DNA of 64,000 nucleotides. Origin: Bdellovibrionales bacterium. Lineage in GTDB: Bacteria; Bdellovibrionota; Bdellovibrionia; Bdellovibrionales; UBA1609. Where the stretch lies: the NCBI GenBank assembly GCA_016714165.1, contig JADJNU010000001.1:868001-932000 (forward strand). The letters are read 5' to 3'. Each line of letters begins with the position of its first letter. The stretch's first letter is position 1. Below are positions 9,619-17,894 of this stretch, piece after piece. Position numbers and translations under genes: made by a program. Below the pieces are notes generated by a model that worked only from the letters and a program-made list of their open reading frames with translations, searched no databases and was not told the DNA's origin.

Positions 9619-10376
9619 ATGATAGATTTGAAGATAGCTTTTGGTCGCCTCGTCCTATTCATGGCCTCTCTGGCCGTTGCTCAAAGTTCAATTGTCGAGG
9701 CTGCGTGCACATATGAGCTCAAAAATTCATATGATATTTCACGGTGGAAGAAATCTGTTGATTCTGCATCAGGATCGGAAGAGCTCTCGCCTCCGGCCCT
9801 CTTCAGACAGGAAAAAATTAAGCCTCCCATGGGTCTAAAAGAAGACCAAATGAATCTACTTTTAAAAATGCTCAAAGACAGTCCATATTTGCAAGCATTT
9901 GACGTCTTTGTAATTTACGGAAGCCGAGTTCATTTTGACTTCGGCTCAAAACCTTCCACTATCAGCGACCTCGATATCGCAACTATCCCAAAAGACCCTT
10001 CCGCCGTTTCGCCAGAAACATATAAAGAAGCCAGGAAGACTGCGAGCGAACTTTCAGCGGCCCTTAAGGTCATGATCACATTCGATTTGCGCGCCAATCA
10101 GAGTTTTTCCGATCTCATTCAGAATCCTGATTTTTTAACCCCTCCGCCGTCGAGGAATATGTCCTTGCCTGGAAGGAGTTTCAAGCCAGCCCAGAGGCCA
10201 AGCTCAATCATGCTCTGATGGTCAAAAAAGCTTGGCAGACCTTTTTGCAAGAACGAGGACTTGGAACCTGGTTCACAAAAAATTCAATCGTGATTTTTCG
10301 CGACGACGAAGCTGCGGAAAGGTGGGCTCCTGTGCTGAAGTCTAAGGGCTTCCACAATTGGACCCCGCTCCCCTGA
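9619..10376 (+). CDS. Exported nucleotidyltransferase-fold protein, one frameshift
   Basis: The N-terminus (to about residue 29, ending IVEAAC) looks like a signal peptide. Residues about 100-126 read VIYGSRVHFDFGSKP then ISDLDIATIP, the G-S ... D-x-D pattern of polymerase-beta-type nucleotidyltransferases, with the second aspartate pair intact. The frame stops early at 10218, but restoring one C in the CCCC run near 10139-10142 continues the protein through AVEEYVLAWKEFQ and VKKAWQTFLQERG to TGA at 10376, giving about 252 residues. A nucleotidyltransferase fold behind an export signal is unusual because nucleotides are scarce in the periplasm. The substrate is unknown, and the signal could be a misread start. 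Gene stands alone. Confidence 0.6.
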
Positions 10377-10681
10377 GTAACTCAAGAACTGGCCTTCCTG
10401 ATTATTGTTCCCAATTTCAACTGTGCCATGGACGCAAAAAATTCACCGTTTATAAAAATTCACCGTTTATATATACCAGATTACCAGATTACCAGATTAC
10501 CAGAAATTCCATCCCTCATTTGCATCCCATCATAGATTAATTACAGATTACAGTTAGTCTTACCATTATCTAAGCTTCCCTCCTATGCTCTGGCATGGCT
10601 AAAAAGGGAATCTAGCAAGTTTGAATCAACAACTAAAGACCTAGAGTCAATAGCGACAATAGGTCTGCTAAGGGAGAAACA
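10377..10681 (+). other. Repeat-rich intergenic region and leader hairpin
   Basis: Just after the stop codon lies a partial copy of the dispersed element also found at 41665 and 43262 (here 10383-10421). Next is a 17-nt unit repeated twice starting ATTCACCGTTTATA (10441-10471), then an 8-nt unit ACCAGATT repeated about three and a half times (10475-10503). Closer to the next gene a perfect stem AGACCTA 10637-10643 with TAGGTCT 10660-10666 sits directly before the AAGGGAG ribosome-binding site and could control access to it. Confidence 0.5.
10383..10421 (-). repeat. Partial third copy of the post-stop dispersed element
   Basis: CAAGAACTGGCC followed by TGATTATTGTTCC and an AAntTnCAA tail matches, with a few changes, the outer end of the copies at 41665-41805 and 43262-43478 (GAACTGGCC...TGATTGTTGTTCCAAACTCCAA). 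Only this end is present; the inner hairpin and the GGCTTGC end are missing, replaced by short tandem repeats. It starts within 10 nt of the upstream stop codon. Confidence 0.5.
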
Positions 10682-11113
10682 ATGAAAAAAGCTCTTTTTA
10701 TTTTGGCTGGCCTCGTTCTCAGCTCTGCTGCACTCGCTGATGTGGAGGTTGAATTGCTCAACTGCGCACGAACTGATGTCATGGGCGCACCAAATTATAT
10801 CGTCAAACAGGTCGCGGGGGCACCAAATATTCCCAATAGCTCCTTCTGGACTATCATTGAAAAACCGCTCAACCCAATGGCCCAAGCCAAGGTTGAAACT
10901 TTCGCTGGTGATGGCCGAGTTGTCCACATTGGAAATCGAGGTGCTCAAGCTTTTATTCTTTCAGCTGATCTCGGCAGATCCGGCTACGCCCACCTTTATT
11001 ACGACCCGGAAACTAAAAAATCTCTCATTGATATCTCCACCATGCCTATTTCAACAAATGGCCCCCCGACGGCATATTCTTGTACCACAGCCGGCCACTA
11101 TGACATCCAGTAA
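10682..11113 (+). CDS. Small secreted protein of unknown function
   Basis: The 143-residue product has a textbook signal peptide (MKKALFILAGLVLSSAALA, cleavage after ALA). The mature part has two cysteines (in LLNCART and YSCTTAG) that could form a disulfide, and a central stretch FILSADLGRSGYAHLYYDPET suggesting beta structure. No motif is recognised. AAGGGAG lies 7 nt before the ATG, and a hairpin lies just upstream. It ends before a strong terminator at 11145, so it is a single-gene unit. Confidence 0.75.
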   Translation: MKKALFILAGLVLSSAALADVEVELLNCARTDVMGAPNYIVKQVAGAPNIPNSSFWTIIEKPLNPMAQAKVETFAGDGRVVHIGNRGAQAFILSADLGRSGYAHLYYDPETKKSLIDISTMPISTNGPPTAYSCTTAGHYDIQ

Positions 11114-11144
11114 CTACTAAAATTACTACGACAATGCGCTATAA

Positions 11145-11175
11145 AACTCTGAGATATCATTTAAGTCTCAGAGTT
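11145..11175 (+). terminator. Intrinsic terminator after the small secreted protein gene
   Basis: Perfect 10-bp stem AACTCTGAGA 11145-11154 with TCTCAGAGTT 11166-11175, an 11-nt loop, followed by CTTTATTT. Located 32 nt after the stop codon. Confidence 0.75.
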
Positions 11176-11223
11176 CTTTATTTCAGTGAGCTTTTGCCAA
11201 GATTTTTTGGCATGACCTTTGTA

Positions 11224-11289
11224 GTATTATAGTTCGTCTCCATCGCCAGTGTCATTTCGACTCCGATGGAAACGGGGATTCAATAATAC
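11224..11289 (+). promoter_or_regulatory. Structured leader RNA (element B) ahead of the cysteine-rich protein gene
   Basis: A long-range stem GTATTAT 11224-11230 with ATAATAC 11283-11289 encloses TCTCC 11237-11241 / GGGGA 11274-11278 and CATCG 11241-11245 / CGATG 11264-11268 (the two share a base, so one may switch with the other), plus AGT 11248-11250 / ACT 11260-11262. The order GTCTCC, CAGT, GTCA, CGACT is shared with element A at 4187. The structure ends immediately before the AAGGGGG ribosome-binding site (11290-11296), a position suited to translational control. Confidence 0.45.
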
Positions 11290-11304
11290 AAGGGGGATAA
11301 ACTT

Positions 11305-11811
11305 ATGAAAAACATGAAAAGGTCACTTCTTTTTGTTCTGTCGGCGATTTCGCTCATTCTCATTCTAACTCAAGAAAGCAAAGCCCGTGGAGCCGGCGAT
11401 TTTTTTGATATCATTGACACCATCCGCGATCACCGAGATGGCCACAGACCACTTCCTCCCGACAGGCCTTTTCCGGGACGTCCTGGTCATCCTGCCGATG
11501 ATTTCGACTGCCAGGTTGTGGATCGAGGACACGAGGAACACTACGGTGGCCATGATTCTTGCCGGTCTTGCCTTCGAGAACACGGAGATTGCGTTGAAAG
11601 ATGCGAAGGCTCCTCTTATCGATGCGTGGCTCAAGGACACGATGGGCGTGGTCATTTCTATAACAGTGCTCCTGGATTTGGCTCCTCCGAAAGAGAAGCT
11701 GCCCGCGACGCCATCTTCCAATGCAGAGACGAACGCCTTCTTGGCTGTCGCGTAGTTCAATGCAACAGGGGCCGTGGCGAAGTTGTTACTCGGTCATGCG
11801 GTCGGCGCTGA
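11305..11811 (+). CDS. Cysteine- and histidine-rich secreted protein
   Basis: This 168-residue protein has a signal peptide (ending ESKARG) and then a Pro/Arg/His-rich stretch PLPPDRPFPGRPGHP. The C-terminal 100 residues hold eleven or so cysteines in patterns such as CRSCLREHGDCVERC, YRCVAQGHD, FQCRDERLLGCRVVQC and a final RSCGRR, which suggests a disulfide-bonded domain. I do not recognise it. Its leader contains structured element B and it is followed by a G+C-rich terminator at 11842, so it forms its own transcription unit. A metal-binding or inhibitor-like role is possible but unsupported. Confidence 0.7.
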   Translation: MKNMKRSLLFVLSAISLILILTQESKARGAGDFFDIIDTIRDHRDGHRPLPPDRPFPGRPGHPADDFDCQVVDRGHEEHYGGHDSCRSCLREHGDCVERCEGSSYRCVAQGHDGRGHFYNSAPGFGSSEREAARDAIFQCRDERLLGCRVVQCNRGRGEVVTRSCGRR

Positions 11812-11841
11812 TGCACTATCGTATTGAATGAATCGATACTG

Positions 11842-11870
11842 GGCCGGCCCCTTCTCGGGTCGGCCTTTAT
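11842..11870 (+). terminator. Intrinsic terminator after the cysteine-rich protein gene
   Basis: GGCCGGCCC 11842-11850 pairs with GGGTCGGCC 11857-11865 (one G-U pair), followed by TTTATA. Confidence 0.7.
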
Positions 11871-11903
11871 ACTTTGTGATAGCAGAATAGAAAATCACAC
11901 TTT

Positions 11904-12767
11904 TCACTCACTTCGATCTAGCTGCTTCTTCAGCTTCTTTAAAAATACCGGGTCCTCCAAAAGTGCTCTCTGAATTTCGCTAAGATTCATAGCGCCGGTG
12001 GCTTTTTGCCCCAATAGATCAGCTTGCGCCAAAACATCGATACTATGAACAATTCGGGTAGAACCTTCCCAGACTTCAATGAAATCCTGAGAATAACCAA
12101 CTCTAACTTCGCGGGTAAACGGCAAAAGAGCTTCTGCAGCGGCACAATTCTTCTCTCCATGAATAACCATGTCGGTAAAAACGTTTGATAGATCTTGACC
12201 TCCCGCCATGCCGCCCAGATGCAGTGTTAGGGTGCATACCTTTGACAAAAACCCCCATCGCTCGACCTCAACCAAAATACCGTTTCGAGAGCCATCGGGA
12301 CTGTAGGTTCCAAAACGCCCCTCTGTCTTTGGCACTTCGATTTTCTCAAAAGGCGGAGATGAATCGCTTGGTTCAACATCCTTAATGTCGGTGATCAGCC
12401 AGTGGGTGTCGTTCCAAACAGGATTTAGGGGGTAAGGATATTCATAAATAAAAACATAGGTCTTATTGAGATCTAGTGAGCGAAATTTCTCTAGCACAGA
12501 GTTAGACTTAGTTGAAAACGAACTGTTCAACCCGAGATATTTATCGTGCCCCTCTATAGCCCCATAACTGATCTCAAGTTCCATCGTTCCAAGTCCATAA
12601 AACATCCCCTTGTCCTCAGAAGACTTAAGAGGTCGACCAAGGAAGCATCCGTTCGACCAATAAGTACCGTGAGGTTCAATTTCCTGATCAGCTCGACCGA
12701 CGAGGGAAGTGGCAAGGACAAAAACAAGAGCACTCAGAAACCACAATATTTTTCCGCTCATTTTCAT
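11904..12767 (-). CDS. Exported protein of unknown function
   Basis: A 287-residue protein with a signal peptide (MKMSGKILWFLSALVFVLA, ending GRADQ). The mature part shows beta-rich segments (GTMELEISYGAI, KTYVFIYEYPY, HWLITDIKDVEP) and a C-terminal helix with lysines (FLKKLKKQLDRSE). Three cysteines lie at CFLGRP, KVCTLTL and KNCAAAEA. No family is recognised. It is convergent with the cysteine-rich gene, and a 557-nt gene-free stretch lies upstream. Confidence 0.7.
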   Translation of the reverse strand: MKMSGKILWFLSALVFVLATSLVGRADQEIEPHGTYWSNGCFLGRPLKSSEDKGMFYGLGTMELEISYGAIEGHDKYLGLNSSFSTKSNSVLEKFRSLDLNKTYVFIYEYPYPLNPVWNDTHWLITDIKDVEPSDSSPPFEKIEVPKTEGRFGTYSPDGSRNGILVEVERWGFLSKVCTLTLHLGGMAGGQDLSNVFTDMVIHGEKNCAAAEALLPFTREVRVGYSQDFIEVWEGSTRIVHSIDVLAQADLLGQKATGAMNLSEIQRALLEDPVFLKKLKKQLDRSE

Positions 12768-13324
12768 AAAACTCCTCCACCGAATTCACCTAGATTAAAT
12801 GATTAAATATTTGGCAGATCGGTAGCATGCGGCTTCGTCCTCTGTCCACAAAAAGTCGGTACATCGGTAAAAATACACTGCCCCATCGCGCACCATATTG
12901 TGGACGATATTCTATTATTTACCCATACCGATCGGCTCCAGTCATATTCGTTGAGATCCGCACCAGCCCTTTGTGCGGCCCGAATCAACGAAACAACCAA
13001 AAGCAAATAAGTGACAGCGACACTTGCCTTTTTCGTTATATTTCCCCCAATTGATTTTTATAATTCCAGATAATTTCCGGACAACATTTGTGAAGTGTAG
13101 CGAGTTACATTTCTATAGAAAAGGTCAACTTAACTCGAACGACCTCATTGTGTTCGCCCAAAAAGCAAAACTGAGTACAAAAGGTGAAAGTCTCGCAAAA
13201 AATACCCTGAACACAATAATCCTGGTCTTAAATTTGATCATATGGGATATGTGCCCTACTTAGAAGGAATTCGTGCATTGAAAATTCATAACAAAAAAAC
13301 CTAAAAAACCATAAAGGAAAACAA
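12768..13324. other. Gene-free stretch between divergent genes
   Basis: Short open frames on both strands (for example 12827-13054 and 12803-13006) have no start context, no shared residues with known proteins and codon use unlike neighbours. I see no terminator, repeat array or RNA signature. The final 25 bases carry the AAAGGA ribosome-binding site of the next gene. Confidence 0.4.
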
Positions 13325-13807
13325 ATGAAAAAAATTCTGTTGGGTCTTTTAATTACTCTTGCCGGAAAATCCGTCTTCGCAGAGGAGGTCGGCGCATTTA
13401 GTATGGGTTCCAGGGGCTGGAACATCCTGAGTAGCAATCGACTAAAGGTATTGGCGTTTCCAGATCCAATTGTATCTGGAGCAACCTGTTTTGTTTCGAC
13501 CGTGGAAGCAACTGGTCTGACTTTTTCAAGTGACCCTTCAGATTCAAGTATTGCCTGCCGACAAACGGGTCCAATATCTGAAAGCGATTTGAGTAAAATC
13601 GAAAAAAATCCTGAAGGAGAAGATATTTTCTCGGTCGATAAAGGTGGCTTTAATAAGAAATTTCTTAACCTTTTTAAGGAACTGAATGTCAGAAGAATCT
13701 ATGATAGGAAAAATAACACTTTGCTATACGTCACTTACACGACTAAGCTCATCGAAGGACATGTTAAGAATTCGCTCAGCGCAATCACGCTATACAACAA
13801 CAAGTAG
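13325..13807 (+). CDS. creA: CreA family periplasmic protein
   Basis: The 160-residue product has a signal peptide (ending SVFAEE) and matches the CreA family across its length: KVLAFPDPIVSGATCFVST corresponds to the family's FDDP-x-V-x-G-V-T-C-Y-V-S segment, and SSDPSDSSIACRQTGPI to the DPSD-S-IACRQ-x-GPI segment, with both conserved cysteines present. CreA proteins are widespread in proteobacteria but their function is not established. AAAGGA precedes the ATG. The gene stands alone after a long gene-free stretch. The family assignment is good; no biochemical role can be stated. Confidence 0.8.
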   Translation: MKKILLGLLITLAGKSVFAEEVGAFSMGSRGWNILSSNRLKVLAFPDPIVSGATCFVSTVEATGLTFSSDPSDSSIACRQTGPISESDLSKIEKNPEGEDIFSVDKGGFNKKFLNLFKELNVRRIYDRKNNTLLYVTYTTKLIEGHVKNSLSAITLYNNK

Positions 13808-14188
13808 GTCACGGAAAAATTGAAGTGATAGAGTCGAAAGTCGGCCGTGAGCATATTTTTGTGCCCGGCCACTTCTGAGGCAATCATCTTTGAGTCGCTG
13901 TGTTTTTTGAGTGGGCCGCCTGGTTTTTTGAAGAAGCGAAAGCGTCTGAAATTCTGCATTCCAAAGACGGAACGGCCCACAGCACTGCCCGCTTTTGATA
14001 AAGAGAAAAAGATCTCCGCGACAAGAAGCTCTCTCGCAAAGAGACCCAATTTAAAACCAGTTTGTAAAATATTTATTTTTGGTAAGGTTTTGAGTGATCT
14101 TTTCTTTTTTACCATCTAAATGTGGTCTCTTGTCCGGTCTCCGTTCTTCCTAATTGGCACACCAATTGCTCTGAGGTAACCTCCAACT
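13808..14188. other. Gene-free stretch with two inverted repeats
   Basis: GTGGGCCG 13911-13918 pairs with CGGCCCAC 13973-13980, and GGCC 13843-13846 with GGCC 13867-13870 around a loop containing ATATTTTT. The minus strand has an open frame 14115-13735 that overlaps creA and lacks homology I recognise; I do not accept it as a gene. Confidence 0.35.
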
Positions 14189-14794
14189 ATGGGTATTTTT
14201 GTATCTTCTATTTTTTTCAATTCCAGACTGAGAAATTTTACTAGACTCATCAATAGCGCACTCAATCGAACTCCCGAAATACTGTCTATTGCGATCATAT
14301 GCTGGACCGGACCAGGATGGAGTGAAACTGTCAGCTGTCAAAAGTCAGTTCTTGCTAGGGATTTCTACGGCAAGCCACCCGTTCGAATTCGATTTGTTTG
14401 CTCCGATGGCATGTGTATTTCCCCGCGATGGGAACTCGTGGTTCGGAAACTCCTTGCAAGACGCCGTGTCGATAACGTGGTTGTGAGCCACATCAGCATG
14501 CAGGATTCAACTCCTGAGCAAATCCTGAGTGGCCAGGACGTGGTGATTTTATTGATCCGTCCAAAGGATCCGTATCTTGACGACTTCCTGGAATACTATG
14601 CCTGGGCCGCCGATGCATCTGAAGGTCGCAGCATCAAGGTACTCAAATTAACCGAGGGATCCCCCGAACTGGAGGATGTTCGTAGAATTATTGATGACGG
14701 TATTGACGACATCTACACAGCTTTCTACTTGTATTTGGCTGTACATGTTTTGCCACACAGAATGCACCATTCTTCGCCGTATCGAATCCAATAG
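14189..14794 (+). CDS. Protein with a degenerate low-molecular-weight phosphatase-like segment
   Basis: A 201-residue product. Residues about 67-83 read IRFVCSDGMCISPRWELVV, which resembles the P-loop of low-molecular-weight tyrosine phosphatases and arsenate reductases (VCxGNxCRSPMAE), followed by ILSGQDVVILLIRPKDP where that family has its 'DVVI' strand. The catalytic arginine after the second cysteine is isoleucine here, so a phosphatase reaction is unlikely if the resemblance is real. The first 45 residues contain a hydrophobic run (ILSIAIICWTGPGW) that may be an export or membrane segment, and the true start may be later than 14189. The assignment is tentative. Confidence 0.45.
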   Translation: MGIFVSSIFFNSRLRNFTRLINSALNRTPEILSIAIICWTGPGWSETVSCQKSVLARDFYGKPPVRIRFVCSDGMCISPRWELVVRKLLARRRVDNVVVSHISMQDSTPEQILSGQDVVILLIRPKDPYLDDFLEYYAWAADASEGRSIKVLKLTEGSPELEDVRRIIDDGIDDIYTAFYLYLAVHVLPHRMHHSSPYRIQ

Positions 14795-14818
14795 CAAAAA
14801 TAATCCCCGGCCTTGCTC

Positions 14819-14835
14819 CGTCTCATAGTGAGACG
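14819..14835 (+). terminator. Short perfect hairpin after the phosphatase-like gene
   Basis: CGTCTCA 14819-14825, TAG loop, TGAGACG 14829-14835. No T-run follows, so termination is uncertain. The remaining bases to 15085 hold no other feature I can support. Confidence 0.3.
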
Positions 14836-15085
14836 AAAGGTGCTAGAATTTTAACTTTTTGTCGATTTTCTATGGATTAGGTTTCTACAATTTGAAATTA
14901 GAGATATGATTGTGGGACGTGGTTTAGCTCTGCTGTGGGTGCGTCAAACTCGGACATGAAGTTGATAGACCGTTCTTCTGCGTAAGTCCTAAAAATTTGA
15001 ATACTAAAAATAAATTGGCTCAAACCGATTTGCGAATGCTCCTCTTCGGGATGTTGGCCAAAAAAAGGGATGGCAGGTAAGGACG

Positions 15086-16636
15086 ATGAGATTATTAAAA
15101 TCAAGAAAAAATAGAAGGCAGTTGGGACAGCAGTTTGTTGCAGCTCTTTTTACGCTCGGATTGGCGGGCTCACCTTTTGGCCACACTGCCACGGGGGGCG
15201 GATGGACGGAAGGAAGCGGAGTAGATCCGCGATCCACCCCCCCGAAACCAACCCCTGCTGCACCTGCGACACCAGCAGTCCCTGCTGCGACCCCCGCCAC
15301 TGCACCTACCGTAGCGGCAAACCCTGCGCCGGCCACTCCCCCCTCAGGGGGCGGCGGCGGAGATGATCCTGGTTGCAGTAAGGCCTTTGATGCGCTTTCA
15401 AAACACTGCTTCACCACGGCAGTAACAAATGATGCACAAGCGCAGGCCGGAGTCGGTTCCTTGGATCAATCTCCTGGCAACATCCACGGGGCGGCTGGGA
15501 CTCAGGAGACAGCTGCGCGCATAGGCCAAAGCGCTAATGCCGGAACTTCGGCTGCTTGCGCTGAAACCCTGAAAAAATGTGAAGATGCCTGCGGGAAGGC
15601 AGCTACTGAACACAAGAGCAGAGGGAACGCTTACAGAAACGCTAATCAGCCAACTCTCGCAATGCAGCAAGACACCTATGCCAATACCGCCCAGGCTCAC
15701 ATTGAAAGCTGTAGAAAGAACATGGGCACTGTCGTAGCTGAAACCGGCATAAGTGCCACAACACTTGGCCTTGCGGCGGCCGCTGCTGGTGGGATTTTTC
15801 TTCTTACCAAAAGTGGGAAAAAAGACAGCGGTTCTTCCAGCGGCGACACCACCAATCCCGACGATCCTACCTCGGTGGATCCTATTAGCACCGACCCGGA
15901 CTCTGGATTTCAAACTTATGATGATATGCTTGAGTACTGGACCACCAACCATTGCGTGGCCGTCTTATCGGATAAAATTAGTGCATCTGAGGATATAAAG
16001 TCAAAATGCTCAGTCATCTCTAAGGATCCAAGCTTTAGCACCTCATTGGCTTCTCTGGGCACTTGCTCGGATGTAGACAATTACGGCCGCCCTGATTGTT
16101 TCGATAGACTTAATAATTATTGCCTCCAGGTCCCAGCTGAAAGCCGATCTGCTGATCCAACATGCGCGGGCTTTTGTGTTTCAAAGCCACAGGCGGATTC
16201 CTGCACTTACCCTGTGGGATACATGACCCCGGGTGGAGTCCCAACAATTCAACCGATAGATCAAAACGCAACAACAGATCAGACATCTTCTTCTGGCTCG
16301 CCATTCAACACTGGAACAACCACTTCTTATTACCCGCGCGCTCAGCAATCACCTACAGGCACACCTGGATACGTCTCATCAGCAGCACGCGGCACACCGG
16401 GCTACGTCTCCTCAACACAAAGCCAACCTGGCTACGCAATGAGCCCCAGAGTTGGAGTTCCTAATTCCGGAACAAGAACATTGGCTTCTGCCGGACAACC
16501 AGACTGTTCGTCCTCACAAATGCTGAACAAGCCTGAGTGTGAGGCGCCGATGACCAAGTATTGTTCCCAATATGGGTCTCAGGGTAAAGGCTGCTCAGAG
16601 TTCTGCAAAACGCATAAAGGCGTATGCAAGAAATAG
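15086..16636 (+). CDS. Exported cysteine-rich protein with central hydrophobic segment (paralogue 1)
   Basis: The 516-residue protein has a signal peptide, a Pro/Ala-rich low-complexity stretch (residues about 50-85), a cysteine-containing helical domain (GCSKAFDALSKHCFT ... CAETLKKCEDACGKAATEHK), then a hydrophobic segment LGLAAAAAGGIFLLT near residue 235, an acidic Ser/Thr/Asp linker, a second cysteine domain (DCFDRLNNYC, FCVSKPQADSC), a Gly/Ser/Thr/Tyr-rich region with repeats of TPGYVSS, and a C-terminal knot CEAPMTKYCSQYGSQGKGCSEFCKTHKGVCKK-like pattern of seven cysteines. It shares this plan with the next gene, 37 nt downstream. AGGTAAGGA precedes the ATG. I do not recognise the family; a membrane-anchored surface or periplasmic role is inferred. 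Confidence 0.7.
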   Translation: MRLLKSRKNRRQLGQQFVAALFTLGLAGSPFGHTATGGGWTEGSGVDPRSTPPKPTPAAPATPAVPAATPATAPTVAANPAPATPPSGGGGGDDPGCSKAFDALSKHCFTTAVTNDAQAQAGVGSLDQSPGNIHGAAGTQETAARIGQSANAGTSAACAETLKKCEDACGKAATEHKSRGNAYRNANQPTLAMQQDTYANTAQAHIESCRKNMGTVVAETGISATTLGLAAAAAGGIFLLTKSGKKDSGSSSGDTTNPDDPTSVDPISTDPDSGFQTYDDMLEYWTTNHCVAVLSDKISASEDIKSKCSVISKDPSFSTSLASLGTCSDVDNYGRPDCFDRLNNYCLQVPAESRSADPTCAGFCVSKPQADSCTYPVGYMTPGGVPTIQPIDQNATTDQTSSSGSPFNTGTTTSYYPRAQQSPTGTPGYVSSAARGTPGYVSSTQSQPGYAMSPRVGVPNSGTRTLASAGQPDCSSSQMLNKPECEAPMTKYCSQYGSQGKGCSEFCKTHKGVCKK

Positions 16637-16673
16637 GAAGGGGCGGTTTGAAAGTGAGGGGGGATGCTAGAAA

Positions 16674-17819
16674 ATGGGGAATCGCGGCTATGCCGTTAGA
16701 CAAGGGAAGCGTCAAAAAGGATTCTTGATTGTCCTGTTCTTCGGGATGCCACTGTCCGCCCACGCACAAGGCACAAGCGATCCGGGCTGCGAGAGCACCT
16801 ATCAGAAAATGACGACTGCTTGCCTGGCAACTAAAAGTGCGCAAGAGGCTGCGGCTAGCTCTGCCATCACGACAATGGGATTCCAACAAAGCACTTCAAT
16901 CCACCCAAACGCCAATATTGAAAAAGCTGCCAGCCAGACTGGACAGGCCGCAAGCGCCAACATCGGGTCGGCCTGCGAATCTGCTCGTGTGGTTTGCGTG
17001 AAATTTTGCGGAGAACAAATAAAATTCCATAAGGCTGAAGCTGATCGATATTTGCAAATGAAACCGCCATCCTCACAGGCTGCAAAGGCCCAAATGGATT
17101 ATGCCTACATTGCGAACGACCACATGGCCTCTTGCAATACAAACCTTGGAACCATTGCAAGCACTTCGAATACTTTGGCCTGGACTTTGGGGGGCGCCGC
17201 CGTTTTGGCCGGCGCAGTGGCACTCGCAACCAAAAGCGGAGGAAGCGGAGATGACGCCACCAGCGGCGGTAGCGGAAATCCAGAAACCGAATCGGATTCA
17301 TCCACATCTCAAAGCATGAGTACAGATCCCACCTCGCCCGAGAGCAATAGCACAGGGACTGGGACTGGCAGCCCCTCAAACCCAACAGCTACAGCGGGTA
17401 GAGCGAATGTCCTGCCTCTCTCAACTAAATTAGGAGATTGGGTGGATTCGACAAATTTCTCAAAACCCGCTTGCTTTGATTCAATCAATGATTACTGTCT
17501 AGAGATAGTTTCCAGTAGCCGCTTGAGTGATTCGATTTGCTCAGGATTCTGCAAACAAATCCCTCATGCAGACTCCTGCCACTACACTCTCAGCTACAAC
17601 CACCCCGTCAACCAACAAGTGGCTATGAGACCAAGACTGGGGTCTCATACTCAAACAGGGACAGTTTTTAGAACCCAAGCTCTCGATTGTTCAGATTCCC
17701 AAATGGTAAATACTTCTGCGTGTCTTGCGCCAATGACAAAATATTGCGCTCAGTATGGCACACAAGGGAAAGGCTGCACGGAGTTCTGCAAAACACATAA
17801 AAATATTTGCAAATCATAA
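16674..17819 (+). CDS. Exported cysteine-rich protein with central hydrophobic segment (paralogue 2)
   Basis: A 381-residue paralogue of the preceding gene. Signal peptide (GFLIVLFFGMPLSAHAQ), cysteine helical domain (GCESTYQKMTTACLA ... ACESARVVCVKFCGEQ), hydrophobic segment LGGAAVLAGAVALAT, Ser/Thr/Gly linker, then ACFDSINDYCLE and SGFCKQIPHADSCHY, and a C-terminal cysteine knot (SACLAPMTKYCAQYG, KGCTEFCKTHKNICKS). It lacks the Pro/Ala-rich and TPGYVSS regions of paralogue 1. The pair is likely co-transcribed and arose by tandem duplication; the C-terminal domain is the most conserved part. Function is unknown. Confidence 0.7.
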   Translation: MGNRGYAVRQGKRQKGFLIVLFFGMPLSAHAQGTSDPGCESTYQKMTTACLATKSAQEAAASSAITTMGFQQSTSIHPNANIEKAASQTGQAASANIGSACESARVVCVKFCGEQIKFHKAEADRYLQMKPPSSQAAKAQMDYAYIANDHMASCNTNLGTIASTSNTLAWTLGGAAVLAGAVALATKSGGSGDDATSGGSGNPETESDSSTSQSMSTDPTSPESNSTGTGTGSPSNPTATAGRANVLPLSTKLGDWVDSTNFSKPACFDSINDYCLEIVSSSRLSDSICSGFCKQIPHADSCHYTLSYNHPVNQQVAMRPRLGSHTQTGTVFRTQALDCSDSQMVNTSACLAPMTKYCAQYGTQGKGCTEFCKTHKNICKS

Positions 17820-17840
17820 ACAAGAACAGGAACAGGGATA

Positions 17841-17876
17841 AGAATAAGAATAAGAATAAGAATAAGAATAGGAATA
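17841..17876 (+). repeat. Hexanucleotide tandem repeat AGAATA
   Basis: Five exact copies of AGAATA (17841-17870) and one GGAATA (17871-17876), between two convergent genes, with degenerate units on both sides (17820-17840 and 17877-17887). Confidence 0.9.
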
Positions 17877-17894
17877 GGAACGAGAATTGAGTTC

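Noticed and set aside
13735..14115. Minus-strand frame of 126 residues
   Set aside because: Overlaps the 3' end of creA, has no start signal and has an unlikely amino-acid mix; the DNA there has inverted repeats that better explain its structure.
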